Of a stretch of DNA of 64,000 bases, positions 1 to 8,568 are shown one piece after another (positions within the stretch are counted from its first letter, which is position 1; each line of letters opens with the position of its first letter). This DNA comes from Streptomyces sp. CB02261 (GTDB lineage Bacteria > Actinomycetota > Actinomycetes > Streptomycetales > Streptomycetaceae), in contig NZ_LIVX01000012.1 of assembly GCF_001905665.1 (NCBI RefSeq), positions 124,001-188,000 on the forward strand. Reading direction: 5' to 3'. Both the position numbers and the translations under genes were made by a program. Below the pieces are notes generated by a model. It was given only the letters and a program-made list of their open reading frames with translations, was not told where the DNA came from and did not search any database.

Positions 1-2
1 GC

Positions 3-233
3 CTCAACCACGCCGGATACCTCTGGGCATTCGCCGCCCTTACCTCCTCGCCCGGCGCCAAAGCGCACTACCGCAGGCGCCGCGACGGTCATGGAGACTG
101 GCATGCCTCCGCCTTGCGCAACCTCTTCAACCGCATGATCGGCCAGCTCCACCACTGCCTCCAGCAGCACGAGCTGTTCGACGAACAGGCGGCGTTCCCA
201 GCACCGCCAGCGCTCGAAGTCAGTGCGGCGTGA
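3..233 (+). mobile_element. IS110-family transposase, C-terminal end (cut by window edge)
   Basis: The reading frame open from the window edge to the TGA at 231-233 encodes about 76 residues that look like the C-terminal end of an IS110/IS116/IS902 transposase. Visible features are a Gly-Tyr-Leu-Trp-Ala-Phe stretch, then a Ser-Pro-Gly-Ala-x-Ala-His-Tyr segment and the ALRNLFNRMIG block typical of the family's last helices. The DEDD catalytic N-terminus would lie to the left of the window, so whether the element is intact cannot be judged. The frame overlaps the 3' end of the opposite-strand gene at 220-570 by 14 bases. Confidence 0.6.
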
Positions 234-570
234 CCAGGAGCTCGCTCATCCAGCCCGGCAGCTCAGGGTCATCCCGCCAGGCCTCGGCAATCGACGCCAG
301 GGCCGCCCAGGAGACATCCGCGATGGGGCCTGGGCGACCTGTTGCAAGCTCGGCATAGAGGCGACGGCACAGGTGCGACGTGACTTCGTACAGTGCTCCG
401 TTGACCTCCGCGACACGCGCAAGAGAGGATCCCGGGGCATGAGGCGGCTCGCCGTTGAGGCGGATGGTCGGAACGGCGGCCGCGTATGTCCGGGCGTGGA
501 TGAAGTCCCGCAGAACGACCACCTGGTCCCACGTCGGCAGAGGCTGCTGGGGAGAGGTCGACTCGGTCAT
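220..570 (-). CDS. Hypothetical protein, 116 aa
   Basis: This minus-strand gene starts at an ATG at 570. I do not recognise the family. The protein is mostly helical in composition, with an acidic Trp-rich C-terminus (residues about 85-110) and no signal peptide or membrane segment. Its 3' end overlaps the end of the IS110 transposase coming from the left by 14 bases, so it may be a host gene beside the insertion. Codon third positions are strongly G/C, as expected for Streptomyces coding DNA, which is the main support. No function is assigned. Confidence 0.45.
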   Translation of the reverse strand: MTESTSPQQPLPTWDQVVVLRDFIHARTYAAAVPTIRLNGEPPHAPGSSLARVAEVNGALYEVTSHLCRRLYAELATGRPGPIADVSWAALASIAEAWRDDPELPGWMSELLVTPH

Positions 571-705
571 GCCGCGAGGCTACCCGCGAGTCCGTTGTTC
601 GAGGACCCAGCCCGACCGACTTGACTGCCTAGCAACGTGAGGTGTCTATGTGTTTGGTCAAGGTGGTGGGTGCCGGGCGGGAGGCCGTCTGGCACCCTGC
701 CTGCC

Positions 706-867
706 ATGAGCGATGAAGCGCGTGTGCAGGAATCAGCCGAGGAGGGCATGCGTCCGTGCGTCTTCTGCAGTCACCCTGTCGTGATCGACTGTCTCGACGA
801 ATGGGACTGCCCGGTGTGCGGCGTGCGCGATGAGGATCAGCCCGAGGTGGCGGGCCGGGATTCGTAG
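706..867 (+). CDS. Small zinc-ribbon-like protein, 53 aa
   Basis: A short frame starts at ATG 706. Residues about 18-40 contain Cys-x2-Cys, about 15 residues, then Cys-x2-Cys in an acidic context, which is the pattern of a small zinc ribbon. There is no convincing ribosome binding site, and the 3' end overlaps an IS110 remnant on the other strand (837-1180). It could be a real small protein like the CxxC proteins common in Streptomyces, or a fragment. Confidence 0.3.
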   Translation: MSDEARVQESAEEGMRPCVFCSHPVVIDCLDEWDCPVCGVRDEDQPEVAGRDS

Positions 868-1180
868 AAGGTTCCGTCGCGGAGCATGGCGAAGAGGACG
901 TCGGCTCGGCGCCTGGCGAGGCAGAGCAGGGCCTGGGTGTGGTGCTTGCCCTGGGCGATCTTCTTGTCGTAGTAGGCCCGGGAAGCGGGGTCGGCCAGGG
1001 CGGCGAACGCGGAGAGGAAGAAGGCCCGTTTGAGCTGCTTGTTTCCTCTCCGGGAGGGCTGTTCGCCGCGGATCGACGACCCGGAACTGCGGGTCGCGGG
1101 TGCGAGGCTGGCGTAGGCGGCGAGGTGGCTGGCGGTCGGGAAGGTGCTGCCGTCGCCGACCTCTTGCAGGCGCTGAACAC
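837..1180 (-). pseudogene. IS110-family transposase fragment (C-terminal half only)
   Basis: Read on the minus strand in the frame ending at the TGA at 837-839, this encodes the C-terminal part of an IS110 transposase. It shows a QEVGDGSTFPTASHLAAYA-like block, then an arginine-rich RGNKQLKRAFF block and a YYDKKIAQGKHH block, which are family hallmarks. There is no start and no N-terminal DEDD domain, and homology fades at about 1180, so this is a 5'-truncated remnant. It is not the same copy as the fragment at the window start. Confidence 0.6.
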
Positions 1181-1219
1181 CCGGCGTCGCACCGTCCGCT
1201 GCACCGCCACCGGACCGCC

Positions 1220-2204
1220 TCAGCGCCCTCCGAAGACCAGCCGAAGGGTCATGTCCGAGTACCCGCCCACCGGCTCACCGGGCGGTAGCACCGCCTGTAG
1301 CTGCCGGTAGACCATGGCAATGCGGTCAGGAGTGTAGTCGCGCATGTCCTCCGTCGCCTGGAGCGCCAGGCCGACGTCGACCAGCGGAGTCACCGATGAG
1401 AACGCCCCGGAAGACCGGAGCGCCTCAGAACCTCCGAGGCGGCTTGCGACACCGGGGGAGCACACGGTGATCCACGAGTAACCGCGCAGCCGGGAGTCCA
1501 GTTCCGGGAGGGTCTCGTCCTGAAAGAGCCCCAGTGACGCTTCCAGGGCCGTCCGCTGGGTGGTCGTCTCGACGTCGTCCGTCAAGCACCCGAAGAGGCA
1601 GGTCTGCCCCGCCTCCACCAGTTGGCGGCGCAGGAACGTGATCCACTGCAGCTGGACGCCGGAAGAGTGATCCGGGGCGAAGAACTCCTCCGAGGAGCGA
1701 TCGGCCGTGAGCCGCACCCACTCGGGAGCCTCGATGTCCCGCTCGGCGGTGACCTTGAGCCAAGGTCCGGCAGGGTACCCGTCCGCACCAAGTCGCGTCA
1801 GCTTGAGTGCCACCTCGAAGGGGACCTTCTCGAGACCGTCGAGGAAAGCATCCCACTCCGACGGCGACCACGCCCGGCTGGAGCGCGTGCGTCTACCGCG
1901 GGCCACTTTCGTGGTGAACAGACTTCCCCACAGCTCACCGGGTTCGCCGTACGGGAGTCCCGACTTGCTCAGCACAGCTCCACGGCCCGTTAGATCGAGG
2001 CCATGCGTGAAAGGCGAAAGGCTCCAGCGCTGCCCCACTCAGACTCCTGGCAGCGTCGACGAACCACTCTTCCACCAGACGCCGATAGCCCTTCCTTCCT
2101 TCCGGAACGGCAAAGTTCAACTCCGCATGGACACTCGTGTTGGGTGTAAACCCGCCAGCGATACCCACAGTTCTCCTTCCGCTGTAGAAGCTTGACCCGG
2201 CCAC
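1220..2204 (-). pseudogene. Hypothetical gene, probably frameshifted
   Basis: Two minus-strand frames abut: GTG 2204 down to 1935, and a frame open from about 2038 down to the stop at 1220. They overlap by about 100 bases, and each looks coding only in its own half. The simplest reading is one gene of roughly 320 codons with a frameshift near 1990-2035. I do not recognise the protein; it has no signal peptide, membrane segment or known motif. Downstream lies an IS110 remnant, in keeping with decay in this region. It could also be two small overlapping genes. Confidence 0.4.
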
Positions 2205-2962
2205 ACCACCTCGGACCAGCAGCGCTGAAGAAGCTCAGTGAAAGTCCAGGTCGTCCTCGGCGCTGTCCGGAACGGGAAGCGATCATCCTGCACCTGGGAA
2301 GCGATCTTCAACGGGCCGGGAGATGCCTGCTCAGGCGTACTCGTGAACACCCCTCACGTCCGCGACGATGCGGCTCACGCCTGCCATCGGAGCGCAGCGG
2401 GGGAGCGGGGAAACGGTTCCCCGTCCCGGCCTGGAGCTGATCTTCACCGAGCTGAACCGGCAGTGGGAGACCGATGGCCGTCTCGTGCCCGGCCGGCTGG
2501 ACGAGGCGTGGGCGGTGCTCGCCGACCGCTCTCCCTGGCCCGGAGGCTGACTGTGCGGTGCGGGCCGACTCCGTCGTCCCTGCCCCTGCTGGAAACCGCA
2601 GGCACCCTCTGGTGCTGCGGTTCTGGGCTGCCGGGCCGGCACTCCGTGGTTGGGCACACCGGTCCGGCAGCCCCGTCAGTCCGCCATGCAGCCCAGAGTG
2701 CACTGGACAGTGCTCGGGCAGCACGAAGGCCCTGGTCTCGAGGGAGGCCAGGGCCTTCGGTCGTACGGCCGCGGGAAGGGGAAGCCGGGAGCTGCGGACG
2801 GGGCCCCGTCGCCCGAGCGCGGAAGCGGGGCCGCGGACCGCGCCGGCCTCGACGTGGGGCGTCCGGGCCGGCATATGTGTCATGGAGCCCAATGCCCCGC
2901 CCTGTATAAGGACACGTCCTGAGTCAACGTGAAGCGAACCGTCACCTGGGAGGATGCTGCTC
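2205..2962. other. Gene-poor stretch with a short coding remnant
   Basis: No complete gene can be supported here. On the plus strand about 2416-2550 reads as the end of a protein (an acidic Trp-rich segment ending just before the TGA at 2548-2550), which looks like a leftover C-terminus with no start. The other long frames are mutually overlapping shadows. A strong inverted repeat at 2724-2759 is listed separately. The start region of the next gene begins near 2940. Confidence 0.4.
2724..2759. terminator. Perfect 12-bp inverted repeat, terminator-like hairpin
   Basis: CGAAGGCCCTGG at 2724-2735 is followed by a 12-base loop and its exact reverse complement at 2748-2759. There is no T run, but Streptomyces terminators often lack one. 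It sits 3' of the remnant coding end at 2550. Confidence 0.5.
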
Positions 2963-3352
2963 ATGCAGTCGTTGCCGACCCCCTGCCCCGCCGACCGGAT
3001 CCCGGACGCGACGGGCCTGGACGCCTTCACCACCACATACAGCGCGGCCAAGGAGCAGCGGGCCGTGTTCGTCGCCATCGAGCGCCAGGGTCCGGGGTGG
3101 ACGGTGAAGGCCGACGCGCTCACCGCACCGCAGCGCACTCTCGACTCCCCGGTGTACGGCGCCGTCCGCGATGCAGTCAGCCACCTGATCGGCTCCCGGC
3201 AGATCCGCCCCGACTCGTTCGCCGATCCGGTCTACGTCGTGCTGTACGACGTGGACGGCGAGGGGCGGGCCCGGGAACTGGCCGCCGCCGTGCACGCCGC
3301 CTTCTCCGGCGACCTCGAGCCGCTGTCCCGCGCTGCGCCTTGCACGTCCTGA
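2963..3352 (+). CDS. Hypothetical protein, 129 aa
   Basis: I chose the ATG at 2963 because GGGAGG at 2948-2953 lies nine bases upstream; the ATG at 2954 is too close to it. The protein is soluble with no membrane segment. It has a conserved-looking core (about residues 45-95) with alternating hydrophobic residues ending in a VYVVLYDVDGEG strand, then a helix. I do not recognise the family. It stands alone, ahead of the cold-shock gene leader. Confidence 0.55.
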   Translation: MQSLPTPCPADRIPDATGLDAFTTTYSAAKEQRAVFVAIERQGPGWTVKADALTAPQRTLDSPVYGAVRDAVSHLIGSRQIRPDSFADPVYVVLYDVDGEGRARELAAAVHAAFSGDLEPLSRAAPCTS

Positions 3353-3449
3353 CGGTCGTCTGACCCTGTGCGTCAGGCGTTTCCTCTGGTCACAGCGAGT
3401 GGGGGCGTGTACCGTCCCCGTTAGCTGTCGTGGTTCGGATCCTCACTTT

Positions 3450-3476
3450 GCCCATGCCTCCGGCGTGGGCTTTTTT
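3450..3476 (+). terminator. Intrinsic terminator in the cold-shock gene leader
   Basis: A nine-base-pair stem (GCCCATGCC with GGCGTGGGC, one G-T pair, loop TCC) is followed directly by six T residues at 3471-3476. This is an unusually canonical intrinsic terminator for Streptomyces. It ends about 85 bases before the cold-shock ATG. It either ends transcription of the gene at 2963-3352 or acts as an attenuator in the cold-shock leader. Confidence 0.65.
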
Positions 3477-3561
3477 GCTGTGCTGTGCCGCAGGAACCAG
3501 GGCGATCACCTCCGCCTCCCACATCGTGTGGGCGGCGTTCATCGACTGGAAGGCATGAGAC

Positions 3562-3765
3562 ATGGCTACGGGAATCGTGAAGTGGTTCAACTCCGAGAAG
3601 GGCTTCGGCTTCATCGAGCAGGACGGTGGAGGCCCGGACGTCTTCGCCCACTACTCCAACATCGCTGCCCAGGGCTTCCGGGAGCTGCAGGAGGGCCAGA
3701 AGGTGGAGTTCGACGTCACCCAGGGCCAGAAGGGTCCGCAGGCGGAGAACATCCGCCCGGTCTGA
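3562..3765 (+). CDS. Cold-shock protein, CspA family
   Basis: This 67-residue protein is a single cold-shock domain (OB-fold nucleic-acid chaperone), full length for the family. RNP-1 is seen as KGFGFIEQ (residues about 13-20) and RNP-2 as DVFAHYS (about 26-32). Proteins of this type bind single-stranded RNA and DNA and melt secondary structure. Start ATG 3562 gives the canonical MATGIVKWFN beginning. The leader of about 200 bases carries an intrinsic terminator, and a 14-bp terminator hairpin follows the stop. A 50-base piece of a second cold-shock gene survives at 10451-10500. Confidence 0.95.
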   Translation: MATGIVKWFNSEKGFGFIEQDGGGPDVFAHYSNIAAQGFRELQEGQKVEFDVTQGQKGPQAENIRPV

Positions 3766-3782
3766 GCCCCGCCTGCATCTCC

Positions 3783-3821
3783 GACGCCCCGCGGGCTGCT
3801 CTCAGCCGCCCGCGGGGCGTC
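3783..3821 (+). terminator. Terminator of the cold-shock gene
   Basis: A perfect 14-bp inverted repeat (GACGCCCCGCGGGC at 3783-3796 and its complement at 3808-3821) with an 11-base loop starts 17 bases after the cold-shock stop codon. Confidence 0.8.
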
Positions 3822-4383
3822 GCCGCATCTCTCAGCGTCGGCTTTCCGGTGCATTTGCCGACGCGGCTTCGCGGAGCTCGTGATGCCGGACGCCGGCCCG
3901 CAGCAGCGGCGCGGCCTCGGGCGCGCCGGGCACTACGCGTAGAGCTTTGCCTCGAAGGCCCGCTGCTCTACTCCTCACCGGAGCTCGCCGCCCGCGTCGC
4001 TGCCCGGCGGGACGGTGACGGCGCCCTGGTGATAACCGGCTCCCCGTCCTTACCCTGCTCGCGGATACGGCCTGGACCGCCCCATCCCGCCCGTCAATAC
4101 GCCCCGTCTCGTTGCGCGGCAATGGGTAACACCTGCCGCAGCGCGGACCCGGAGCCGCAGCACGACCAGGAGCCGGGTAAGCTCCGCGGTCTCATCCGCC
4201 GCGGCTGACCACAGGCGGCGACGCCGCCCCTCCCGCCGGATGAGAGGCGGCATCGACGAGCAGACGCCCTTGTCGAGAGCTTGAATACGTGAGAGCGAGA
4301 GTTTCAGCCGTCGCTCTCACCACGAGATCGCTCTCGTCAGGTCGCGTACGCCCACGGGAAAGCGCGGGGGCCGGGTGGTCGGG
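3822..4383. other. Stretch without a supported gene
   Basis: About 560 bases with several overlapping frames on both strands, none with a convincing start, ribosome binding site or family signal. I see no RNA gene. It separates the cold-shock gene from the convergent minus-strand operon that ends at 4384. Confidence 0.4.
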
Positions 4384-5199
4384 TTACCGGCGGCGGTAGG
4401 CCTCCCACACACGTCCCGCCGTCAGGGCGCGCCTGCGGTAGCGGCGCAGTTCGGGAACGCCCTGCCCGGCGCGCTGGGCCCAGTAGGTGGTGATCGAGGA
4501 CGCGAACGCGATGATCGCGTTGTCGGGTGCGTCACGGTAGGCCGGGACCTGAGTGGCGTGCTTCTCGGCGTCCTCGGGGGTGTGTCCGGCAAGGATGAGC
4601 TGGGGGACGAGGAGCGCCACGTCGAGCCAGGGCGCACCCCGGTGGGCGAGGGCCCAGTCGACGAAGTGGACACCGTGGTCGCCGATGAGGAGGTTGTCGG
4701 AGCGGATGTCGCAGTGCAGGAGGGTGTCGCCCCACATCGCCTCGTGGTGGTCCGCGGCCTGCGCGACGACCGGGTGGCTGGTGAACCGCGGCGCGTCCGG
4801 GTAGGGGTTCGGGGTGAGCGAGGCGTGGAGCGCGGCGACGGCGTCCAGGACGAGCGGCAGGTCCGGTGAGCCGGGCGCGAGGTCGGGGTGGCGTCCCTCG
4901 ATGTACTCGAAGGCCAGGACGACCCAGTCGTGCTCATCGAGTTCGGCGAGAAGTCGCGGGCCCGGCCCCGGGGGCAGGGTGCGGTTGATCGCCGCTTCGG
5001 TGCGGTACATGTCGGCCAGCGGGTCACCGGCGGGGATGGCCTTCACGAAGACCCGACGGTCGTCGTCCTGGGGCATCCGGACGCGGACGCCCGGGGTGAA
5101 GCCGCCGGCGACGGGCTCGGCCGGGCCAGTGGCGGCGAGCTGGTCGGTGATCCGCCCGCGGAGCGCGGGCGGGAGGTCGTCCCAGGTACGAGTGGTCAC
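4384..5199 (-). CDS. Aminoglycoside-phosphotransferase-fold kinase (APH family)
   Basis: This 271-residue protein has the APH/choline-kinase-like fold. The ATP-binding lysine is likely K53. The Brenner catalytic motif LLHCDIRSDNLL places the base at D164 and N169, and HFVDW puts the Mg-binding Asp at D181. The substrate is unknown; such enzymes phosphorylate antibiotics or small metabolites. It starts at GTG 5199, overlapping the stop of the upstream nucleotidyltransferase by four bases, so it is the last gene of a three-gene operon with that gene and the PLP decarboxylase. This setting suggests a metabolite-modifying role rather than a plain resistance enzyme. Confidence 0.85.
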   Translation of the reverse strand: MTTRTWDDLPPALRGRITDQLAATGPAEPVAGGFTPGVRVRMPQDDDRRVFVKAIPAGDPLADMYRTEAAINRTLPPGPGPRLLAELDEHDWVVLAFEYIEGRHPDLAPGSPDLPLVLDAVAALHASLTPNPYPDAPRFTSHPVVAQAADHHEAMWGDTLLHCDIRSDNLLIGDHGVHFVDWALAHRGAPWLDVALLVPQLILAGHTPEDAEKHATQVPAYRDAPDNAIIAFASSITTYWAQRAGQGVPELRRYRRRALTAGRVWEAYRRR

Positions 5200-5864
5200 G
5201 TCGCTCTCCAGGTGATCGTGTCGTGGTCGATGCGGACCAGGTCCTCGTGGGCGAGGTGGGCAAGGCCCCGGCGCAGTACCGCGTGCAGGTGGGTTTCGTG
5301 GCGGTAGCCGAGGAAGTGTTTCTCCGTCAGGCCCTCTGGAGACGACAGTAGGACGCTCGCGGCCGACGTGAGAGCGAGTTTTCCGGTGCCCGCGATCCGC
5401 AGGGCCAGGAGCGCGGCTCCTCGTTCGGCGGCGGCGACGTGGCGGCGGTAGGTGTGGACGTCGCCGGTGAGGAAGACGTGCGGGGTGGTCAGGGCGTTGA
5501 GGACGAGCCGCAGCTTGAACCCGCGCGAGTTCAGCGCTTCGGGGTCGCCAACAGGCGTGGCGTAGTCAGTGACGGCGTCGAAGCCGTCAAGGCGGGCGGC
5601 GTGCTCGATCTCCCGTGTGGTGGCGTAGAGCTTGGAGGTGAAGGCGACCTCCTCGTCGAGCGTCAGTCCGTGGTCGGTGTGGAGCTGCTTCACGCCGTCG
5701 ATCAACTGGGCGAGCCGGTCGGCGGGAAGGGGCGCGTTGCCGGTGTAGAGGAGGTCGAGGTCGGATGCCGGCCGGGGGCGGGTGGCGTGAGAGCCGTATG
5801 TGAGCGCGTAGCCGTCGGGGACCGGGTGGAGGGCGGCGGCCGCCGTGAACAGGTCGGTGCTCAC
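5196..5864 (-). CDS. Nucleotidyltransferase-domain protein
   Basis: This 222-residue protein starts at GTG 5864, which overlaps the stop of the PLP decarboxylase. The N-terminus has the nucleotidyltransferase signature GSHATRPRPASDLDLL (residues about 24-39) with metal-binding D35 and D37, the GSx(8-10)DxD pattern of the Pol-beta/minimal NTase superfamily. The rest is helical and could be a substrate-binding domain, as in streptomycin adenylyltransferase-like proteins. Tight coupling to a PLP decarboxylase and an APH-like kinase suggests a small pathway that decarboxylates an amino acid and then modifies the product. The exact reaction cannot be told from sequence. Confidence 0.75.
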   Translation of the reverse strand: MSTDLFTAAAALHPVPDGYALTYGSHATRPRPASDLDLLYTGNAPLPADRLAQLIDGVKQLHTDHGLTLDEEVAFTSKLYATTREIEHAARLDGFDAVTDYATPVGDPEALNSRGFKLRLVLNALTTPHVFLTGDVHTYRRHVAAAERGAALLALRIAGTGKLALTSAASVLLSSPEGLTEKHFLGYRHETHLHAVLRRGLAHLAHEDLVRIDHDTITWRAT

Positions 5865-7351
5865 TGCTGTTCCAGGGCGTGGCCGAGGCCGGTGACGTAG
5901 GCGAGCGCGTCGCGCATGTGACTCTCGGTGATGCGGCCGTTGTTGCCCATGAAGCGCAGCGGGTGGAGCGTGGCGTCCTGCTGGATGCGGCCGGTGTCGT
6001 CGGGGAGGGAGAACTGGTGGAAGTGCCAGCGGCCCTCTTCCAGAATGCGGGCGTGGATGGCCTTGCTGATGGCGTTGATCCGCTCGACGTCCGGGCGGAG
6101 CGGGTCGTGGCCGGTGGGCAGGTACATGAACACCACGGCGGTCATGTCGGGGTCGTTCAGGCGCAGCAGGCGGGAGTTGTCGTCGACGAGGCCGGTGAAG
6201 GTGCGGGTGGTGATGAGGCGGCGGCGCATGAGGTCGGCGAGGCCTCGGCGGCCGTGGGCGCGCATCATCGCCCACAGTTTCACCGAGGACCATTCCTTGG
6301 TGCCGATGAACGGGGTGACCTGCCCGAACGCGAAGTCCTCCTGCATGATCAGGTCGGAGTAGGAGGAGACGAGCCGCAGCGACGCGGGGTCGCGGACCAG
6401 GAGCGCGGACATCGCGTAGGGGATGTCCATGACCTTGTGCGGGTCGACGGTGACCGAGTCGAAGTTCTCGATCCCGGTGAGCTTGTGGGCGAGCTCGGGC
6501 GCGAAGGCGCACATCAGACCCCAGCAGGCGTCGGCGTGGAGCCAGATCCGGGGGTCGATGGCGCGGGTGATGTCGTGGACCGCGCGGAGGTTCTCCACCG
6601 TGTGGGTGCGGCTGTCGCCGGTGTAGGCGACCACGGACATGACCTCGCCCCGGCGCTCCTTCAGGGTGTGCTCCAGGGCGGTGAGGTCGTAGCGGTAGCC
6701 GCTGGTGGGGACCTCGATGATCCGGCCCCCGCAGCCGATCCACTCCAGCGCGCTCTTGACGCTGTAGTGGCCGATCCCGGCCGGGACGACGATGTGCATG
6801 CGGGTGGCGTCGGTGACGCCGTTGTGCATGGTGCCGGGGGCGAGGTTCTCGCGGGCCAGCATCATGGCGGTGGTGTTGGAACCGGTGCCGCCGTAGGTAG
6901 TGACGCCGCCGACGTCCCACACCGTCTTCACGTCAGCGGCGGCCGGGTTGGTGAAGCCGATCAGGTCGCGGAGCCAGCGGATGACCGCGATCTCCGTGAA
7001 CGTCGCGGAGGGGGCGGCGAAGGACTGGTTGATGAGGTTCTGCTGGGCGAACAGGGCGAGCAGGCCGCCGGCGAGCGCGGCGACGTCGGCGCCGGTGTGT
7101 CCGAAGCCGAGGAACCGGGGGGAGGCCTCGTTGTTGCACATCGGCAGGACCGTGTCCACGAGCTCCTGTACGACCGCGGGGACGCAGGTCGGCTCCACGG
7201 GCAGGTCGGTGACCAGCAGGTCGCGGATCTCGGCGGGGGCCAGGCGCTTGCGGGTCACCTGGTCGTCGAGCTTGAAGTCGACGCCGACGGTGACGATCTG
7301 GTTCAGGAGGGCGATGGCACCGTTGCGGTCCATCTCACTCAGCAGAGGCAT
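5861..7351 (-). CDS. PLP-dependent group II-type decarboxylase/aminotransferase-fold enzyme
   Basis: This 496-residue enzyme belongs to the group II amino-acid decarboxylase family (glutamate/tyrosine/aromatic decarboxylases). It has the PLP lysine K306 in TVDPHKVM, the pyridine-nitrogen Asp D274 in LHADACWG, H196 that stacks on the cofactor in GIGHYSV, and a phosphate-binding GGTGSNT loop at 154-160. Start ATG 7351 has AAGGAG seven bases upstream. It is first in a minus-strand operon with a nucleotidyltransferase and an APH-like kinase. The substrate cannot be assigned; an amino acid is expected. It may also act as a carbon-carbon lyase on another PLP substrate. Confidence 0.85.
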   Translation of the reverse strand: MPLLSEMDRNGAIALLNQIVTVGVDFKLDDQVTRKRLAPAEIRDLLVTDLPVEPTCVPAVVQELVDTVLPMCNNEASPRFLGFGHTGADVAALAGGLLALFAQQNLINQSFAAPSATFTEIAVIRWLRDLIGFTNPAAADVKTVWDVGGVTTYGGTGSNTTAMMLARENLAPGTMHNGVTDATRMHIVVPAGIGHYSVKSALEWIGCGGRIIEVPTSGYRYDLTALEHTLKERRGEVMSVVAYTGDSRTHTVENLRAVHDITRAIDPRIWLHADACWGLMCAFAPELAHKLTGIENFDSVTVDPHKVMDIPYAMSALLVRDPASLRLVSSYSDLIMQEDFAFGQVTPFIGTKEWSSVKLWAMMRAHGRRGLADLMRRRLITTRTFTGLVDDNSRLLRLNDPDMTAVVFMYLPTGHDPLRPDVERINAISKAIHARILEEGRWHFHQFSLPDDTGRIQQDATLHPLRFMGNNGRITESHMRDALAYVTGLGHALEQQ

Positions 7352-7590
7352 GGCAGGGCTCCTTCTCAGGTTCGGTGAAGGCGCCCCCGGCCCTCCCGTG
7401 CTGGGGAGGCGTCCGGGGCGATGGAGACTGCGGAACCTTGGCACGAGCTGGGGTTTTTCAGCCGAAGGGTTCCAGGCCCGCGCCCCGTCCTTATGTCGCG
7501 GGTGCGGGAGCAGGTGGGCGGGGCCCGCCCGGCAGGCGGGCCCCGTGCTGCGCGCCGGCCCCGTGCGGGCGGAGCGGGCGCGCAGCGGTC

Positions 7591-8013
7591 TTACGGTCCC
7601 GGTACGGAGGCAGGGACCGCCGCGAGGATGCGGTCGAGCGCGCAGTGCAGGGCGCTGACGAGCCGGGCTCGGGACTGCGCCGCCCGCAGAGAGTGCCGGG
7701 TGGGCAGCGGTGGGGCGCTCAGTCGCCTGTCGGCTTCTGTGGCCGTGATCTGTGCCAGGGTGCGGGCGGCCACGGCGGAGGCGTGGCCGTCTCGCGGCAG
7801 CGCCGCGGCCTTCGTCCGGACCTCGTGGACGAGGAGGCGGGCGTAGCCGGTCAGCTGGAGGGCGGTCTGCTCGATGTCTGCCTGCGGCGGGAGGTGTTCG
7901 TCCTGCCGCCAGTCCAGGACCACTGCGGCGAGCCGCTCGTTGGGCTCGCGGTCGAGTGGGAGGTGGGTGTCCAAGCGGCCGGCGGGGTCGTGGACGATGC
8001 TGCCGTAGGTCAT
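7591..8013 (-). CDS. Small protein resembling DUF6415
   Basis: This 140-residue protein starts at ATG 8013, which overlaps the stop of the upstream frameshifted gene (ATGA). A central block, LTGYARLLVHEVRTKAAALP (about residues 54-73), resembles the DUF6415 natural-product-associated family, recalled from memory and not checked. The protein is helical and has no catalytic motif or membrane segment. The close coupling suggests it works with its upstream neighbour. Confidence 0.55.
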   Translation of the reverse strand: MTYGSIVHDPAGRLDTHLPLDREPNERLAAVVLDWRQDEHLPPQADIEQTALQLTGYARLLVHEVRTKAAALPRDGHASAVAARTLAQITATEADRRLSAPPLPTRHSLRAAQSRARLVSALHCALDRILAAVPASVPGP

Positions 8014-8407
8014 CTGCTCGTTCCCGTCAGAAGGGTGTCGAGCATCGGCTCGACGGAGGCGACGGACACGCCGTAGCGGTGCAGGAACCGCTGCTCGGCC
8101 TGCCATACCGACCAGGTGAACCCCATGTGTCCGAGCGCCGGGACGATGACGACGTTGATGCGGCGCTGCTCGGCCAAACTGCGCAGGCGGTCCCAGCCGG
8201 GCGGGACTGCGGCGCCTGGGTCAGAAGGCAGTCGTCAAAGACCGTGCCACCTTCCACGATTGTCCAGCCGTGGCCAGCGGCGACGGCGGCCACGGCCGCG
8301 AGCATCCCCCGCACGACGTCGGGGTCGGGGTCGCAGGCGTACAGGGCGGCCGTCGTGGCGGCATCGCGGCGCACACGGACGGGCGTGCTGAGAGGGATAT
8401 CAAACAC
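8010..8407 (-). pseudogene. Hypothetical gene with a frameshift near 8218
   Basis: The gene starts at GTG 8407 with a strong GGGAGG seven bases upstream. Reading runs to about codon 63 (ending VFDDCLL). Coding character then moves to another frame that continues with a Trp- and Val-rich segment and ends in a TGA overlapping the ATG of the next gene (ATGA at 8010-8013). The length 398 is not a multiple of three, in agreement. The intact protein would be about 132 residues. The second part (RRINVVIVPALGHMG) could be a Rossmann-like or resolvase-like strand-helix unit, but I do not recognise the family. It is either truly broken or carries a sequencing error. Confidence 0.5.
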
Positions 8408-8568
8408 GGATTCGCCTCCCGAAGGCGGTGTGTCGGCGTCTGTTCCAGACAACCGCGCCCGGACCTGGAAGGTGCATATCGAAGTCGCGCTGCCTGCCCG
8501 CAAGTGGCGTAGCGAATTGACCACTTCTTGACCATCGTGGCGGTGCTGCTCGCCTCTACCGTGGAGGG

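Noticed and set aside
2308..3138. Minus-strand frame of 276 codons
   Set aside because: Low-quality composition, no start signal, and it overlaps the better supported gene at 2963-3352.
3399..4208. Plus-strand frame of 269 codons over the cold-shock gene
   Set aside because: It reads through the cold-shock gene in another frame and through its terminator hairpin.
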